Shown here: positions 1-8,094 of the stretch, piece after piece
Layout of the letters: every line of letters starts with the position of its first letter
Position numbering within the stretch: the first letter of the stretch is position 1
Source: Streptomyces fradiae
Lineage (GTDB): Bacteria > Actinomycetota > Actinomycetes > Streptomycetales > Streptomycetaceae
Length of the DNA stretch: 64,000 nucleotides
Assembly (NCBI RefSeq): GCF_041270065.1
Contig: NZ_CP065958.1
Coordinates: forward strand, 6,262,001-6,326,000
Direction: 5' to 3'
Position numbers and translations under genes: made by a program
Notes under the pieces: model-generated
Seen by the model: only the letters and a program-made list of their open reading frames with translations
The model's database searches: none
What the model was told of the DNA's origin: nothing

Positions 1-242
1 GCCAGGAACGACACCGCGAACTGGGCCCGGGACTCGTGGAGCAGCAGCACCGGCTCGCCGGTGGCCCCGTCGGCGAGCAGCCGGCCGGCGAGCCGGCGGG
101 CCCGGGCGTCGAGCGCGCGGTACGTGAGCGAGGCGGGGCGACCGCGTTCGTCGCTGTCCGGCAGCAGGAGCAGCGCGGTGCGCTCCGGCGCCCGCCCGAC
201 TCTGTCGGTCATCAGTTCGGTGAAGGTGCGATGTGCGCTCAA
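1..242 (-). CDS. Fatty acyl-AMP ligase / acyl-CoA synthetase, N-terminal fragment
   Basis: Only the first 80 residues lie in the window; the gene runs off the left edge. They match the N-terminus of adenylate-forming enzymes of the FAAL/FadD32 type: a leading helix (HRTFTELMTDRVGRAPERTA), then LTYRALDARARRLA and PVLLLHESRAQFAVSFL. The family activates fatty or aryl acids as acyl-adenylates for loading onto ACP or CoA. I chose the TTG at 242 because AGGGGG lies 5 nt upstream and it restores the usual N-terminus; ATG at 212 is the alternative. A near-perfect SARP-type promoter lies just upstream (314-345), so the gene probably belongs to the cluster. FAAL rather than acyl-CoA ligase is inferred from the N-terminus alone. 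Confidence 0.7.
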   Translation of the reverse strand, partial: MSAHRTFTELMTDRVGRAPERTALLLLPDSDERGRPASLTYRALDARARRLAGRLLADGATGEPVLLLHESRAQFAVSFL

Positions 243-313
243 CTCGGCCCCCTGCGTGTCGTACGGGCGCTGACGCCCCCGGCGGTCGGCGCCCGTCTCT
301 CACCCGCCACCCG

Positions 314-345
314 ACCGTAGGCACGGCGGCTGGACGGGCACTCGA
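314..345 (-). promoter_or_regulatory. SARP-type promoter for the acyl-AMP ligase
   Basis: Read leftward: TCGAGTG, 4 bp, TCCAGCC, 8 bp, TACGGT. The 11-bp repeat period and the 8-bp gap to a -10 hexamer are the geometry known for SARP-activated promoters. This is the best-looking of ten such modules in the window. Confidence 0.65.
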
Positions 346-397
346 CCGGCGCTGGGCCGGGCCGGAGCGGATCGGGGACGTGCGGGGGCTTGCGTCC

Positions 398-613
398 TCA
401 GCGGGGCGCCGTCCAGCCGACCCTCGGGCGCACCCGCCGAGGCGCGCCCCAGGGCGCGCGCGGCGCCCGGGCCGCCGGGTCCTCGGCGTCCTCCGCCGCG
501 GCCGCCGCACGCACCCTGGCCAGCAGGACGGCCGTCAGCGCGGCGAGTTCCACGGGGTCCGGCCGCCCCCGTACGACGACGAAGGCGGGCTGCGTCTCGG
601 TGGTCTCGTCCAT
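398..613 (-). CDS. Acyl-CoA carboxylase epsilon-type small subunit
   Basis: A 71-residue protein with the AccE/PccE pattern: a short acidic N-terminus, FVVVRGRPDPVELAALTAVL, an Ala/Arg-rich stretch, and a Trp near the C-terminus. Epsilon subunits bind and stimulate the carboxyltransferase beta subunit of actinobacterial acetyl- and propionyl-CoA carboxylases, which make malonyl- and methylmalonyl-CoA. No beta or biotin subunit is in the window; they may lie to the left. ATG at 613 has no strong ribosome binding site. A malonyl-CoA supply role is inferred from context. Confidence 0.72.
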   Translation of the reverse strand: MDETTETQPAFVVVRGRPDPVELAALTAVLLARVRAAAAAEDAEDPAARAPRAPWGAPRRVRPRVGWTAPR

Positions 614-852
614 GGGCCCGATGCTGGGTCCGGCGCCTCGAGAAGTCCTCGGGAAGGAGTGGGGGCGGGGGTGGGGGAGAGGCGGTCGAGGGGGGCACGG
701 GATGGCCCGGAGCGGGCCGGCCGAGGCCCGGGGGAGGCTCGGGGAGGCCCCCGTCGGGTGCTCCCGGCGGCGAGAGCGCCCGGTCGCCTGCCGGGCCCGG
801 CAGGGCGGAAGGCCACTCGGCGGACGTGCCGCCCGGCGCCGCCCGGCGGCGC
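614..852. other. Non-coding G-rich spacer
   Basis: About 240 bp between the AccE-like and ABM-like genes. It holds G-rich runs around 650-730 and no convincing ORF, so AccE may be read through from the upstream ABM-like gene or have an unseen promoter. Confidence 0.4.
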
Positions 853-1455
853 TCAGCCGGCGGTCAGCGGGCGGGCCGGGTCCACGGCGACGCGGGCGGT
901 GCCGGCCAGGCCGTCGAGCCGGGTGCGCCAGGGCGCGCCCGCCCGGACCCGCTCGTCGGCCGCGGGGTCGTGCCACCACAGCAGACCGGTGTACGCGTAC
1001 GGGTCGGCCACCGAGCGCAGCAGCAGGCTGCCGCCGAAGGCCTCCTCGGCCACGCAGGTGCCGACCAGCGAGCCGAAGTCCAGCTCGAAGCGGTCCGGGT
1101 CGGCGGTGGGCGCGACCGCGGCCCGCAGCAGGACCAGGCGGGCGGCGTCGGCGGGCGTGCCGTTCGGGGCCATCCGGCCCACGGTGACGAGGAGTTCGGT
1201 CTCCGCGGGCGCGGGCGGCGCCGCCGGCTCCTCGCGTCCGGCCCGCAGCAGCCGGTCGAGGCCGGTCCACTGCTCGACGTGCACATAGGCGCCGGGGCGC
1301 CCGGTCAGGGCGGCGGTCACCTGGGAGACGAAGCCCCGGCGGGACTCCCGGCGCCGGGCGTGGGCGAGCAGGCCGGGCTCGAACTCCCCGGGCGGCGCGG
1401 TGGTGGTGAAACGTCCGATCACGGTCAGTTCCGGCTCACGCTCGCGTGGATACAC
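853..1455 (-). CDS. ABM-like (antibiotic biosynthesis monooxygenase family) protein, two half-domains
   Basis: A 200-residue protein. Residues 5-65 (TVIGRFTTTAP, then YVHVEQWTGLDRLLR) and 80-175 (TELLVTVGRMAP, then DPYAYTGLLWWHD) both look like dimeric alpha/beta-barrel ABM folds of the sort used by cofactor-independent quinone-forming oxygenases and cyclases in aromatic polyketide pathways. The GTG start at 1455 follows a purine-rich GAAGGGGGG site. The gene runs leftward, divergent from the 80-aa protein, under its own SARP-type module (1503-1534). Fold assignment is by pattern only, and an enzymatic or structural role is open. Confidence 0.55.
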   Translation of the reverse strand: MYPREREPELTVIGRFTTTAPPGEFEPGLLAHARRRESRRGFVSQVTAALTGRPGAYVHVEQWTGLDRLLRAGREEPAAPPAPAETELLVTVGRMAPNGTPADAARLVLLRAAVAPTADPDRFELDFGSLVGTCVAEEAFGGSLLLRSVADPYAYTGLLWWHDPAADERVRAGAPWRTRLDGLAGTARVAVDPARPLTAG

Positions 1456-1502
1456 CGCCCGGCCCCCCTTCTCGTCCCGGTGGTGCGCGTGCAGTCCCGG
1501 AC

Positions 1503-1534
1503 ATCCGACCACAGGCTGCTTGAGAACCGCTTGA
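1503..1534 (-). promoter_or_regulatory. SARP-type promoter for the leftward ABM-like gene
   Basis: Leftward: TCAAGCG, 4 bp, TCAAGCA, 8 bp, TCGGAT. The heptamers differ at one position and repeat at 11 bp. The -10 is weak. The start codon lies 48 nt downstream. Confidence 0.5.
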
Positions 1535-1578
1535 GGAGGCCCGCGTTCCCGGGCAGGGCCCGCGCGCCCGAGAGTTCC

Positions 1579-1610
1579 TCGAGGATCCACCGAGCCGCCG
1601 CGGGGACCGT
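1579..1610 (+). promoter_or_regulatory. SARP-type promoter for the 80-aa/ACAD/PPTase/SARP operon
   Basis: Rightward: TCGAGGA, 4 bp, CCGAGCC, 8 bp, GACCGT. It starts the operon that includes the SARP gene itself, which would give positive autoregulation. Confidence 0.5.
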
Positions 1611-1644
1611 GGCCTTCCCGAAGTCTCGGAAGGGAGGGCCCGAC

Positions 1645-1887
1645 GTGCCCGCAACCGGAAACAGCGACGGCGTCGCCACCCGTGTGCTCCTCGGGCGGCT
1701 CGCGCGGTCGGTGTGGACCTCGCTCGTCGCCTACGGCTCCATGTGGGTGCCCGTGGACGAGAACCCGCTCTGGCAGCGCTACCAGCAGGCCATGGCGGAC
1801 GACCCGCGGACCGGAGGTCCGCAGGCCGGAGCCCCGCGGCCCGACGGCGGAACCGATTCTGACCGGAAGACCTCGAGCGCGAATTGA
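1645..1887 (+). CDS. Small 80-aa protein of unknown function
   Basis: GTG at 1645 follows a strong GGAAGGGAGGG site and lies 34 nt after the SARP-type -10. The protein has a central amphipathic segment (VLLGRLARSVWTSLVAYGSM), then a WVPVDENPLWQRYQQAM motif and a charged tail. There is no signal peptide or known domain. It leads an operon with the acyl-CoA dehydrogenase, PPTase, thioesterase and SARP. I do not recognise a family. Confidence 0.6.
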   Translation: MPATGNSDGVATRVLLGRLARSVWTSLVAYGSMWVPVDENPLWQRYQQAMADDPRTGGPQAGAPRPDGGTDSDRKTSSAN

Positions 1888-1937
1888 GCGGTGCCCGCCG
1901 ACACCCGGCGGACGGGGCGGAGGAACGGAGGGATGGC

Positions 1938-3653
1938 ATGACGACGGTGGTGGACCCGGTCGACTCCTCGGAGGTCGCCGTCCAGGAACGCATCGCCCGG
2001 CTCGAACACGAATTCGGCGACCTCGACGACCCCGGAAACCCGCTGGGCGCCCAGCAGTTCCTGGCCGCCGACGAGGAGCGGCGGCTGCTGCCGGCCGCCG
2101 AGCGGCTGCTCGACGCCTTCGGCCTGAACGCCGAGTTCGTGCCCGTCGCCCTCGGCGGCCGGCTCGACCGGCTCGACGTGCTGGCCCGGGTGCTGCGCGT
2201 GGTGTTCCGCCGCGACGCCGCCCTGGGCCTGGGCTACGGCCTCACCTCGTACCTCGCGGCGGTCGGCGTGTGGACGGCCGGCACGCCCGGCCAGCGGCAG
2301 GAGACCGCCGCCCTGCTGCTCGCCCACGGCAGGATGGCCTGCGCCTACCCCGAGCCGCCGCAGGGCAACGACTTCCTGCGCAACCGGCTCACCGCCGTGC
2401 CGGACGGCGCCGGCTACCGCGTCGGCGGCCGCAAGGAGGCCCTCAACAACGGGGCCCGGGCCGGCGCCCTCGTGCTCTTCGCCGACACGCCCGACGGGCT
2501 GAGCGCCCTCCTGACCCCCGGACCCGCCCACCCCGACGGCGCCGGCATCCGGCTGCTGCCGCGCCGCCCGACCACCGGCGTACGCGGCTGCGCCGTCCAG
2601 GGCCTCGCCTTCGACGGGCCCCGGCCGCCCACCGGACGGCTCCTCGGACCGGCGGGCGGCGGCACCCGTCTCGCCGAGCACGTCTTCCCGCTCACCCGCA
2701 GCGCCGGTCTGTCGATGACCCTCGGCTGCGCCGACACCGCCCTGCGCACCACCACCGCCTTCGCCCGCTCCCGGCGCCGCCGCAGCCCCGCCTCGCTGCA
2801 CTCCTCGCGGACCCGCACCGCGCTCGTGAACGCCTTCGCCGACCTGCTGGTGTGCGACTGTCTGTCCCTCGTCGCCACCCGGGCCACGCATGTGCTGCCG
2901 CGCGAGAGCCGGACCCTCGGCGCCGTCGCCAAGTACCTGCTGCCGATGGTCCTCACCGAGACGATGGACGACCTGTCGATCGTGCTCGGCTCCGAGGCGT
3001 ACGCCACCAGCGGCGGCTACGCGATCTTCCAGAAGACCGCCCGCGACCTGCCGATCCTCGGCCTGGGCAGCGCGGGCGCCTCGGCCAGCCGGGCCGTGCT
3101 CGTCGCCCAGCTGCGCCGACTGCCCGCGTTCGGTACGCCACAGGCGCAGGGCGACGCCGAACTCGGCGCCCTCTTCCGGCCGTTCGACGCGGCCCTGCCG
3201 CCGTGCGAGGTCTGGGAGAACGGCCGGCCCGCCGACCGGGACTCGCTGCTCGGCTCCCTGGAGGAGTCGGCCCGGCACGCCGACGGACCGCTCGCCGAGG
3301 CCGCCGGGGTGCTCGTGGCGCAACTGGCCGTGCTGCGCGAGGGCTGCGCCGAACTCGCCGCCCGGCCCGCCGCCGAGCCCCCCGGCCCCCGCGCCCTCGC
3401 CCTGGCCGACCGCTACGCGCTGCTCGTCGCGGGCGCCGCCTGCCTGGGCGTGTGGCGCCACCGCCCGCCCGGCGGCTTCCTGGCCGGCCCGGACTGGGCG
3501 GCCACCGCGCTCACCCGCGTCGCCGGCCGGCTCGACCGCACGGCGGTCCGGATGCCGGAGGCCGCCGCCGACCAGCTGCTCGGCGAGCTCCTTCACCGCT
3601 TCGACGACGCCCGCAGCTACGACCTGTACGCGACCGCGCTCGGCCGCTCGTGA
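1938..3653 (+). CDS. Acyl-CoA dehydrogenase family protein
   Basis: 571 residues with acyl-CoA dehydrogenase architecture: an N-terminal helical domain, a middle beta region (MACAYPEPPQGNDFLRNRLT, then GGRKEALNNGARAGALVLF), and C-terminal helices (ETMDDLSIVLGSEAYATSGGYAIFQK). The family uses FAD to form alpha,beta-double bonds in acyl thioesters. At 571 residues it is longer than the usual ~380, resembling the larger members. ATG 1938 is preceded by GGAGG-rich sequence; an in-frame TTG at 1884 overlaps the previous stop and is less likely. A role in starter-unit supply or polyketide oxidation is inferred. Confidence 0.75.
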   Translation: MTTVVDPVDSSEVAVQERIARLEHEFGDLDDPGNPLGAQQFLAADEERRLLPAAERLLDAFGLNAEFVPVALGGRLDRLDVLARVLRVVFRRDAALGLGYGLTSYLAAVGVWTAGTPGQRQETAALLLAHGRMACAYPEPPQGNDFLRNRLTAVPDGAGYRVGGRKEALNNGARAGALVLFADTPDGLSALLTPGPAHPDGAGIRLLPRRPTTGVRGCAVQGLAFDGPRPPTGRLLGPAGGGTRLAEHVFPLTRSAGLSMTLGCADTALRTTTAFARSRRRRSPASLHSSRTRTALVNAFADLLVCDCLSLVATRATHVLPRESRTLGAVAKYLLPMVLTETMDDLSIVLGSEAYATSGGYAIFQKTARDLPILGLGSAGASASRAVLVAQLRRLPAFGTPQAQGDAELGALFRPFDAALPPCEVWENGRPADRDSLLGSLEESARHADGPLAEAAGVLVAQLAVLREGCAELAARPAAEPPGPRALALADRYALLVAGAACLGVWRHRPPGGFLAGPDWAATALTRVAGRLDRTAVRMPEAAADQLLGELLHRFDDARSYDLYATALGRS

Positions 3654-3696
3654 CCGGGCGCTCGTGACCGTACGAGGCGTGACCAGGAGGTACGAC

Positions 3697-4479
3697 ATGG
3701 AACACCCGGTGCGGCATCGCGGGGGCGGGGGCTCGTGGCGGGAGGTGCGGGACGCGGTCGCCGGGGACGGCAGCTGTGTCGTGTACGCGGCCGTCGACGA
3801 CTGGGTGCCGGCGGACCCCGGCGCGCCGGGGCTCGCCGCCGATCTGGGGCCGGACGACCACGCGCGGCTGGTCCGGATGCCCGCCTCGCGCAACCGGGAC
3901 CGGTTCGTCGCCGCCCGGCTGCTGCTCAAGTCGGCGGCGGGCGCGGTGCTCGACGCCCTGCCGCACGAGCTGGAACTGGCGTACAAACCGGGCGGCCGCC
4001 CGTATCTGCGCGGCATCGGCCATCTGGACGTCGGCCTCAGCCACACCGAGGGCCTGCTCGTCGTCGGCCTCACCCGGGTCGGCCGGATCGGCGTGGACAC
4101 CGAGCCGGCCGACCGGCGGATGCTGGAGCTCGGCACCGAGCACCAGGCCTGCACACCGCACGAACTGGCGGCCCTGGAGCGGGTTCCCCCGGAGCGGCGC
4201 AACCGCGAGCTGGTGCGGCTGTGGACGCTCAAGGAGGCCTACAGCAAGGCGATCGGGCAGGGACTCCGGTTCCGCTTCACCGAGTTCGGCTTCGGCCCGC
4301 CCGTCGGGTCGCCCGGCGGCCCCACCCGCATGCTGCGGCCCGACGGCACCCCCGGCGCGGGGCGCGAGTGGACCTTCCACAGCTGGCGGGTCGAGGACGC
4401 CCGCACCGCCTACACCGTCAGCGCCGCCGTCCACGACCCCGGCTTCGACGACCGGGCTCCAGTGCCAGTTGAGCGATGA
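3697..4479 (+). CDS. 4'-phosphopantetheinyl transferase (Sfp type)
   Basis: 260 residues. The magnesium-binding motif GVDTEPADR (Asp134, Glu136) and WTLKEAYSK (Trp176, Lys179, Glu180) are intact, as is the upstream KPGGRPYL/SHTEGL pattern. Sfp-type enzymes move phosphopantetheine from CoA to the serine of carrier proteins, so the likely partner is the cluster ACP (Ser43 of the 6302 gene). ATG 3697 has AGGAGG 8 nt upstream. It is in the same operon as the dehydrogenase. Confidence 0.9.
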   Translation: MEHPVRHRGGGGSWREVRDAVAGDGSCVVYAAVDDWVPADPGAPGLAADLGPDDHARLVRMPASRNRDRFVAARLLLKSAAGAVLDALPHELELAYKPGGRPYLRGIGHLDVGLSHTEGLLVVGLTRVGRIGVDTEPADRRMLELGTEHQACTPHELAALERVPPERRNRELVRLWTLKEAYSKAIGQGLRFRFTEFGFGPPVGSPGGPTRMLRPDGTPGAGREWTFHSWRVEDARTAYTVSAAVHDPGFDDRAPVPVER

Positions 4480-4601
4480 ACGAGGCACTGCGGTGACCCT
4501 CTCCTCGCGCATCTGACCGAAAAGGTGCGGCAAGAAAGCACGGCCACACACGGCCACACGAACCACGGCCACATGCAGCGCGGCGTACGAAGGGGGATCG
4601 G

Positions 4602-5393
<792 letters not shown>

Positions 5394-5420
5394 TCCACGT
5401 AACCCGAAGGAGATCCGCGC

Positions 5421-6245
5421 ATGGACATCAGCGTGCTCGGCCCGTTCCGGGCCACCCTGTCCGGGGTGCCGGTGCACCTCACGGCGGTCAAACCGCGCAA
5501 GGTCTTCGCCCTGCTCGCCCTCCAGGCGGGCGAGCTCGTCTCGGTGGCCTCGCTGGTGGAGGAGGTGTGGGGCGAGCATCCGCCCCGCAGCGTCCAGACC
5601 ACCCTGCAGACGTACATCCTGCAGATCCGCAACGCCATCGGCGCCGCGCTCGGCGACGGCACCGAGCGCGCCGCCCTGCCCAACGGCGTCAAGAGCGTGC
5701 TCGTCACCGAGCCCGGCGGCTACCGCCTCGACAGCCACGGCGGTCTGCTCGACGCCCACGAGTTCGACGCGCTGTCCTCGGCCGGCCACCGGGCCCTGCA
5801 CCAGGGCGACTGGCCCGGCGCCTCCTCGTACTTCGGCCGGGCGCTCGCCCTGTGGCACGGGCGCGCGCTCGCCGACGTCCAGTGCGGGTCGCTGCTCGAA
5901 GTGGAGGCCACCCGGCTCGACGAGTCGCGGATGAGCGTCCTTCAGCGGCGGATCGAGGCAGACCTGAGGCTCGGGCGCCATCATGAGCTGGTCGGCGAGC
6001 TCTCCGGGCTCGCCGCACGTCATCCCCTGCACGAGGCGGTGCACGAGCAGCTGATGCTCGCGCTGTACCGGGTCGGGCGCCGCAGCGACGCCCTCTCCGT
6101 CTACCGGCAGCTGCGCCGCTGCCTCAACCAGAGCCTCGGCCTCGACCCCTCGCCCAGCGTTGAGCACCTCCACCAGGCGGTGCTCGACTCCTCGCCGCGG
6201 CTCGACCTGGACACCGCGGGCGCGCAGCTGGCGAGCGCCAACTGA
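5421..6245 (+). CDS. SARP-family pathway-specific transcriptional activator
   Basis: 274 residues, a small SARP. Residues 1-90 are the winged-helix OmpR-like DNA-binding domain (VLGPFRATLSGVPVHL, LVEEVWGEHPPRSVQTTLQTYI); residues ~95-260 are the bacterial transcriptional activation domain (LLDAHEFDALSSAG, MLALYRVGRRSDALSVYRQLR). SARPs bind heptamer repeats spaced 11 bp and recruit RNA polymerase. Ten matching operators lie at cluster promoters in this window, including the one heading its own operon. ATG 5421 follows GAAGGAG. No TTA codon was seen, so no direct bldA control. Confidence 0.93.
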   Translation: MDISVLGPFRATLSGVPVHLTAVKPRKVFALLALQAGELVSVASLVEEVWGEHPPRSVQTTLQTYILQIRNAIGAALGDGTERAALPNGVKSVLVTEPGGYRLDSHGGLLDAHEFDALSSAGHRALHQGDWPGASSYFGRALALWHGRALADVQCGSLLEVEATRLDESRMSVLQRRIEADLRLGRHHELVGELSGLAARHPLHEAVHEQLMLALYRVGRRSDALSVYRQLRRCLNQSLGLDPSPSVEHLHQAVLDSSPRLDLDTAGAQLASAN

Positions 6246-6246
6246 C

Positions 6247-6286
6247 CCGTATCGACCGACCGTATCGACCGACCCGTATCGACCGA
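6247..6286 (+). repeat. Three-copy direct repeat before the ACP gene
   Basis: The unit CCGTATCGACCGA occurs three times with 0-1 bp between copies, filling the SARP-ACP gap. It could be a regulatory target or a slippage product. Confidence 0.7.
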
Positions 6287-6301
6287 TCGAGAGGAAGCAT
6301 C

Positions 6302-6571
6302 GTGACCGACATGAACCTGTCCGAGCTGGGGGCGCTCCTGCTCGAATGCGTCGGTGCCCCGGAGGAGGGCATGGCGCTGGAGGGCGAGGCCGCCCTCGAC
6401 ACCCCGTTCCTGGAGTTCGGCTACGACTCGCTCGCCCTCCTCCAGGCCACCAGCGTCATCAACCGCACGTACGGCATCGTCCTCGACGACGACGCCGTCA
6501 TGGAGGCCGAGACCCCGCGGATGCTCCTCGCGCTGATCGGCGCGGCGCCGCGCGCCGGCGCGATCCGCTGA
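6302..6571 (+). CDS. Acyl carrier protein of the minimal PKS
   Basis: 89 residues with the type II PKS ACP pattern: FLEFGYDSLALLQ, where Ser43 takes the phosphopantetheine arm, and PRMLLALI at the last helix. It holds the growing poly-beta-ketone for KS-alpha/KS-beta. The GTG start follows GAGAGGAAGC. The ACP is not next to the ketosynthases here but about 2.5 kb upstream of them in a separate operon, which is unusual compared with the KS-alpha/KS-beta/ACP order. Confidence 0.93.
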   Translation: MTDMNLSELGALLLECVGAPEEGMALEGEAALDTPFLEFGYDSLALLQATSVINRTYGIVLDDDAVMEAETPRMLLALIGAAPRAGAIR

Positions 6572-6615
6572 CCCCGCCCGAGCGACCCCACCGACCGAGC
6601 AGACGGAGGAGACCC

Positions 6616-7005
6616 ATGCCCTACGCAGCCATCACGTACCGGGTCAAGCCGGGATTCGAGGAAGAGATCACCAAGATCTTCACCGACTTCCGGAGAGTGG
6701 ACACGCCCGACTTCACCGGCGCCGACGGCGAGCAGGCCGGCCGGCTGCTCGGCACGGCGGTGTTCCTGAAGGACGACGTGGTCGTCCGGGTCATCCACTA
6801 CGAGGGCGACTTCGCGGCCGTGGGCAAACACATGGCCGCCCAGCAGGGCGTGCACAGCGCGGAGGCCGCGCTCCTGCCGTACCTCGCCGAGCCCCGTGAC
6901 ACCCGCTCGCCGCAGGCGTTCGCGGAGTACTTCCGGGAGGCCACCATGCACACCCTCGTCCAGTTGACGGTGGACACCCACCCCACGGGGGCCCGGGCGT
7001 CATGA
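6616..7005 (+). CDS. SchA/CurD-like polyketide cyclase-type protein (copy 1)
   Basis: 129 residues beginning MPYAAITYRVKPGFEEEI, the hallmark of SchA/CurD-like proteins of spore-pigment and pentangular polyketide clusters. They have a dimeric ferredoxin-like alpha/beta fold and are linked to ring cyclisation. The gene at 7516 is a clear paralog. ATG 6616 has ACGGAGGAG upstream, and the stop overlaps the next start by 4 bp, so the two are translationally coupled. Which ring it closes cannot be told from sequence. Confidence 0.8.
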   Translation: MPYAAITYRVKPGFEEEITKIFTDFRRVDTPDFTGADGEQAGRLLGTAVFLKDDVVVRVIHYEGDFAAVGKHMAAQQGVHSAEAALLPYLAEPRDTRSPQAFAEYFREATMHTLVQLTVDTHPTGARAS

Positions 7006-7454
7006 CCGAGGTGCTGGCCGTCGTGGCCGTGCTCGGCAGCGGGGTCACCGCCGGAGTGCTGTTCGCCGTCGCGCTGAGCGTGCTGCCCGCGCTGTTCGCG
7101 ATGGAGACCGGCACCTATGTGCACGCGCACCAGCTGCTCGGCCGCAACTGGGACCCCACGATGCCCGTCATCGTGCTGAGCAGCACCCTGGCCGACGGGG
7201 TGCTCGCCGTGGCGGCCGACGGCGCCGCGCGCCCGCTGTTCGCGGCCGGCGCGGTGCTGCTGCTCGGCGTGTCCGGCGTGTCCCATCTGTGCAACGTCCC
7301 GATCAACCGCCGGGTCAAGGCGATCACCGACCCGGCGGTCATCCCGCCGGACTGGGAGGACCCGCGCCCGCTCTGGCGCCGCTTCCACTATCTGCGCACC
7401 GCCCTGGCCCTCGTGGCCCTGATCCTCAACGGGGCCGCGCTGACGGCAATCTGA
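7002..7454 (+). CDS. DUF1772 / anthrone-oxygenase-like membrane protein (copy 1)
   Basis: 150 residues with about four hydrophobic helices (residues 3-30, 45-70, 75-95, 130-150). The motif YVHAHQLLGRNWDPTMP and the NVPINRRVK loop are typical of DUF1772 proteins, a family including fungal anthrone oxygenases. Members in aromatic polyketide clusters are thought to take part in quinone-forming oxidation or hold cyclases at the membrane. ATG overlaps the cyclase stop. A second copy is at 11902. Confidence 0.72.
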   Translation: MTEVLAVVAVLGSGVTAGVLFAVALSVLPALFAMETGTYVHAHQLLGRNWDPTMPVIVLSSTLADGVLAVAADGAARPLFAAGAVLLLGVSGVSHLCNVPINRRVKAITDPAVIPPDWEDPRPLWRRFHYLRTALALVALILNGAALTAI

Positions 7455-7469
7455 GTTCTCGTCACATCA

Positions 7470-7510
7470 CATCCGTCGGGCCGCACTCCCGGAGTGCGGC
7501 CCGACGGATG
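7470..7510. terminator. Bidirectional terminator
   Basis: A perfect 20-bp inverted repeat (left arm 7470-7489, right arm 7491-7510) around one base, between convergent genes ending at 7454 and 7516. Confidence 0.92.
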
Positions 7511-7515
7511 TTGCG

Positions 7516-7899
7516 TCAGCCCTGCGCGGCGGGCAGGTCCCGTACGGAGATCTGCGCCACCGTGTTCAGCAGGCTGCGCTGGAAGGTGGCCACGAAGCCC
7601 TCGACCGTGTCCGTGTCCCGCGGCCGGCTCAGATACGGCTTCAGCTTCCGCTCCACCTCGCGCACCCCCGGCTGCGCGGCCATGTGCCGGGCCACGGCCT
7701 CCAGGTCGCCCGTGTACTCGATGACCCGCACCAGGGTGTCGTCGCGCAGGAACACCGCGGTGGCCAGGATCGTGCCGGCCTGCTCGCCCGCGGCGTCCTC
7801 GACCCGGCTGCTGCGCACCCGCTTGAAGTCGCCGAAGATCTCGGCGAGTTCCTTCTCGTACCCCGGCTTGATGTCGTACGTGATCGCTGCGAACGGCAT
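7516..7899 (-). CDS. SchA/CurD-like polyketide cyclase-type protein (copy 2)
   Basis: 127 residues. It begins MPFAAITYDIKPGYEKEL and keeps the pattern of copy 1 (AVFLRDDTLVRVIEYTGDLEAVARHMAAQPGV), so the two are paralogs of about half identity by eye. It is a single-gene leftward unit with its own SARP-type promoter, bounded by the bidirectional terminator. Pentangular polyphenol pathways commonly need two such cyclases for the later rings, which fits here. The ATG at 7899 follows GAGGGAGAGG. Confidence 0.8.
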   Translation of the reverse strand: MPFAAITYDIKPGYEKELAEIFGDFKRVRSSRVEDAAGEQAGTILATAVFLRDDTLVRVIEYTGDLEAVARHMAAQPGVREVERKLKPYLSRPRDTDTVEGFVATFQRSLLNTVAQISVRDLPAAQG

Positions 7900-7955
7900 G
7901 CCCGTGCCCTCTCCCTCAACCGCTGTCGTGGACGTCTAGGTCCTGTCCGGCCGCC

Positions 7956-7987
7956 AGGCAAGCCCGACCGGCTCGGGCCCCGCTCGA
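7956..7987 (-). promoter_or_regulatory. SARP-type promoter, leftward half of divergent pair
   Basis: Leftward: TCGAGCG, 4 bp, CCGAGCC, 8 bp, TTGCCT. Its first heptamer is part of a 13-bp inverted repeat (7980-7992 with 8027-8039) shared with the rightward promoter. Confidence 0.5.
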
Positions 7988-8031
7988 AATCCCCCGTAAC
8001 GGCGGCGGACCCCGGGTGTCTGGAGAGGATT

Positions 8032-8063
8032 TCGAGCGGCCCTCCAGACCCCGGTGCGACGTT
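8032..8063 (+). promoter_or_regulatory. SARP-type promoter for the core PKS operon
   Basis: Rightward: TCGAGCG, 4 bp, TCCAGAC, 8 bp, GACGTT, about 31 nt before the GTG at 8095. The heptamer TCGAGCG equals the classic SARP consensus. The inverted 13-bp arms make a symmetrical divergent control region. Confidence 0.62.
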
Positions 8064-8094
8064 CTCCCGTGACCACCGACCACCGGGAGGACCC

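Noticed and set aside
1779..4232. Very long minus-strand open frame (817 codons) opposite the dehydrogenase/PPTase genes
   Set aside because: It is a shadow of GC-rich coding DNA: the translation is Gly/Arg/Glu low complexity with no motif, while the + strand carries clear domains.
5421..6245. bldA control of the SARP gene through a TTA codon
   Set aside because: No TTA was seen in frame. In-frame TTA codons noticed in the window are in the multicopper oxidase and the RecF-like ATPase.
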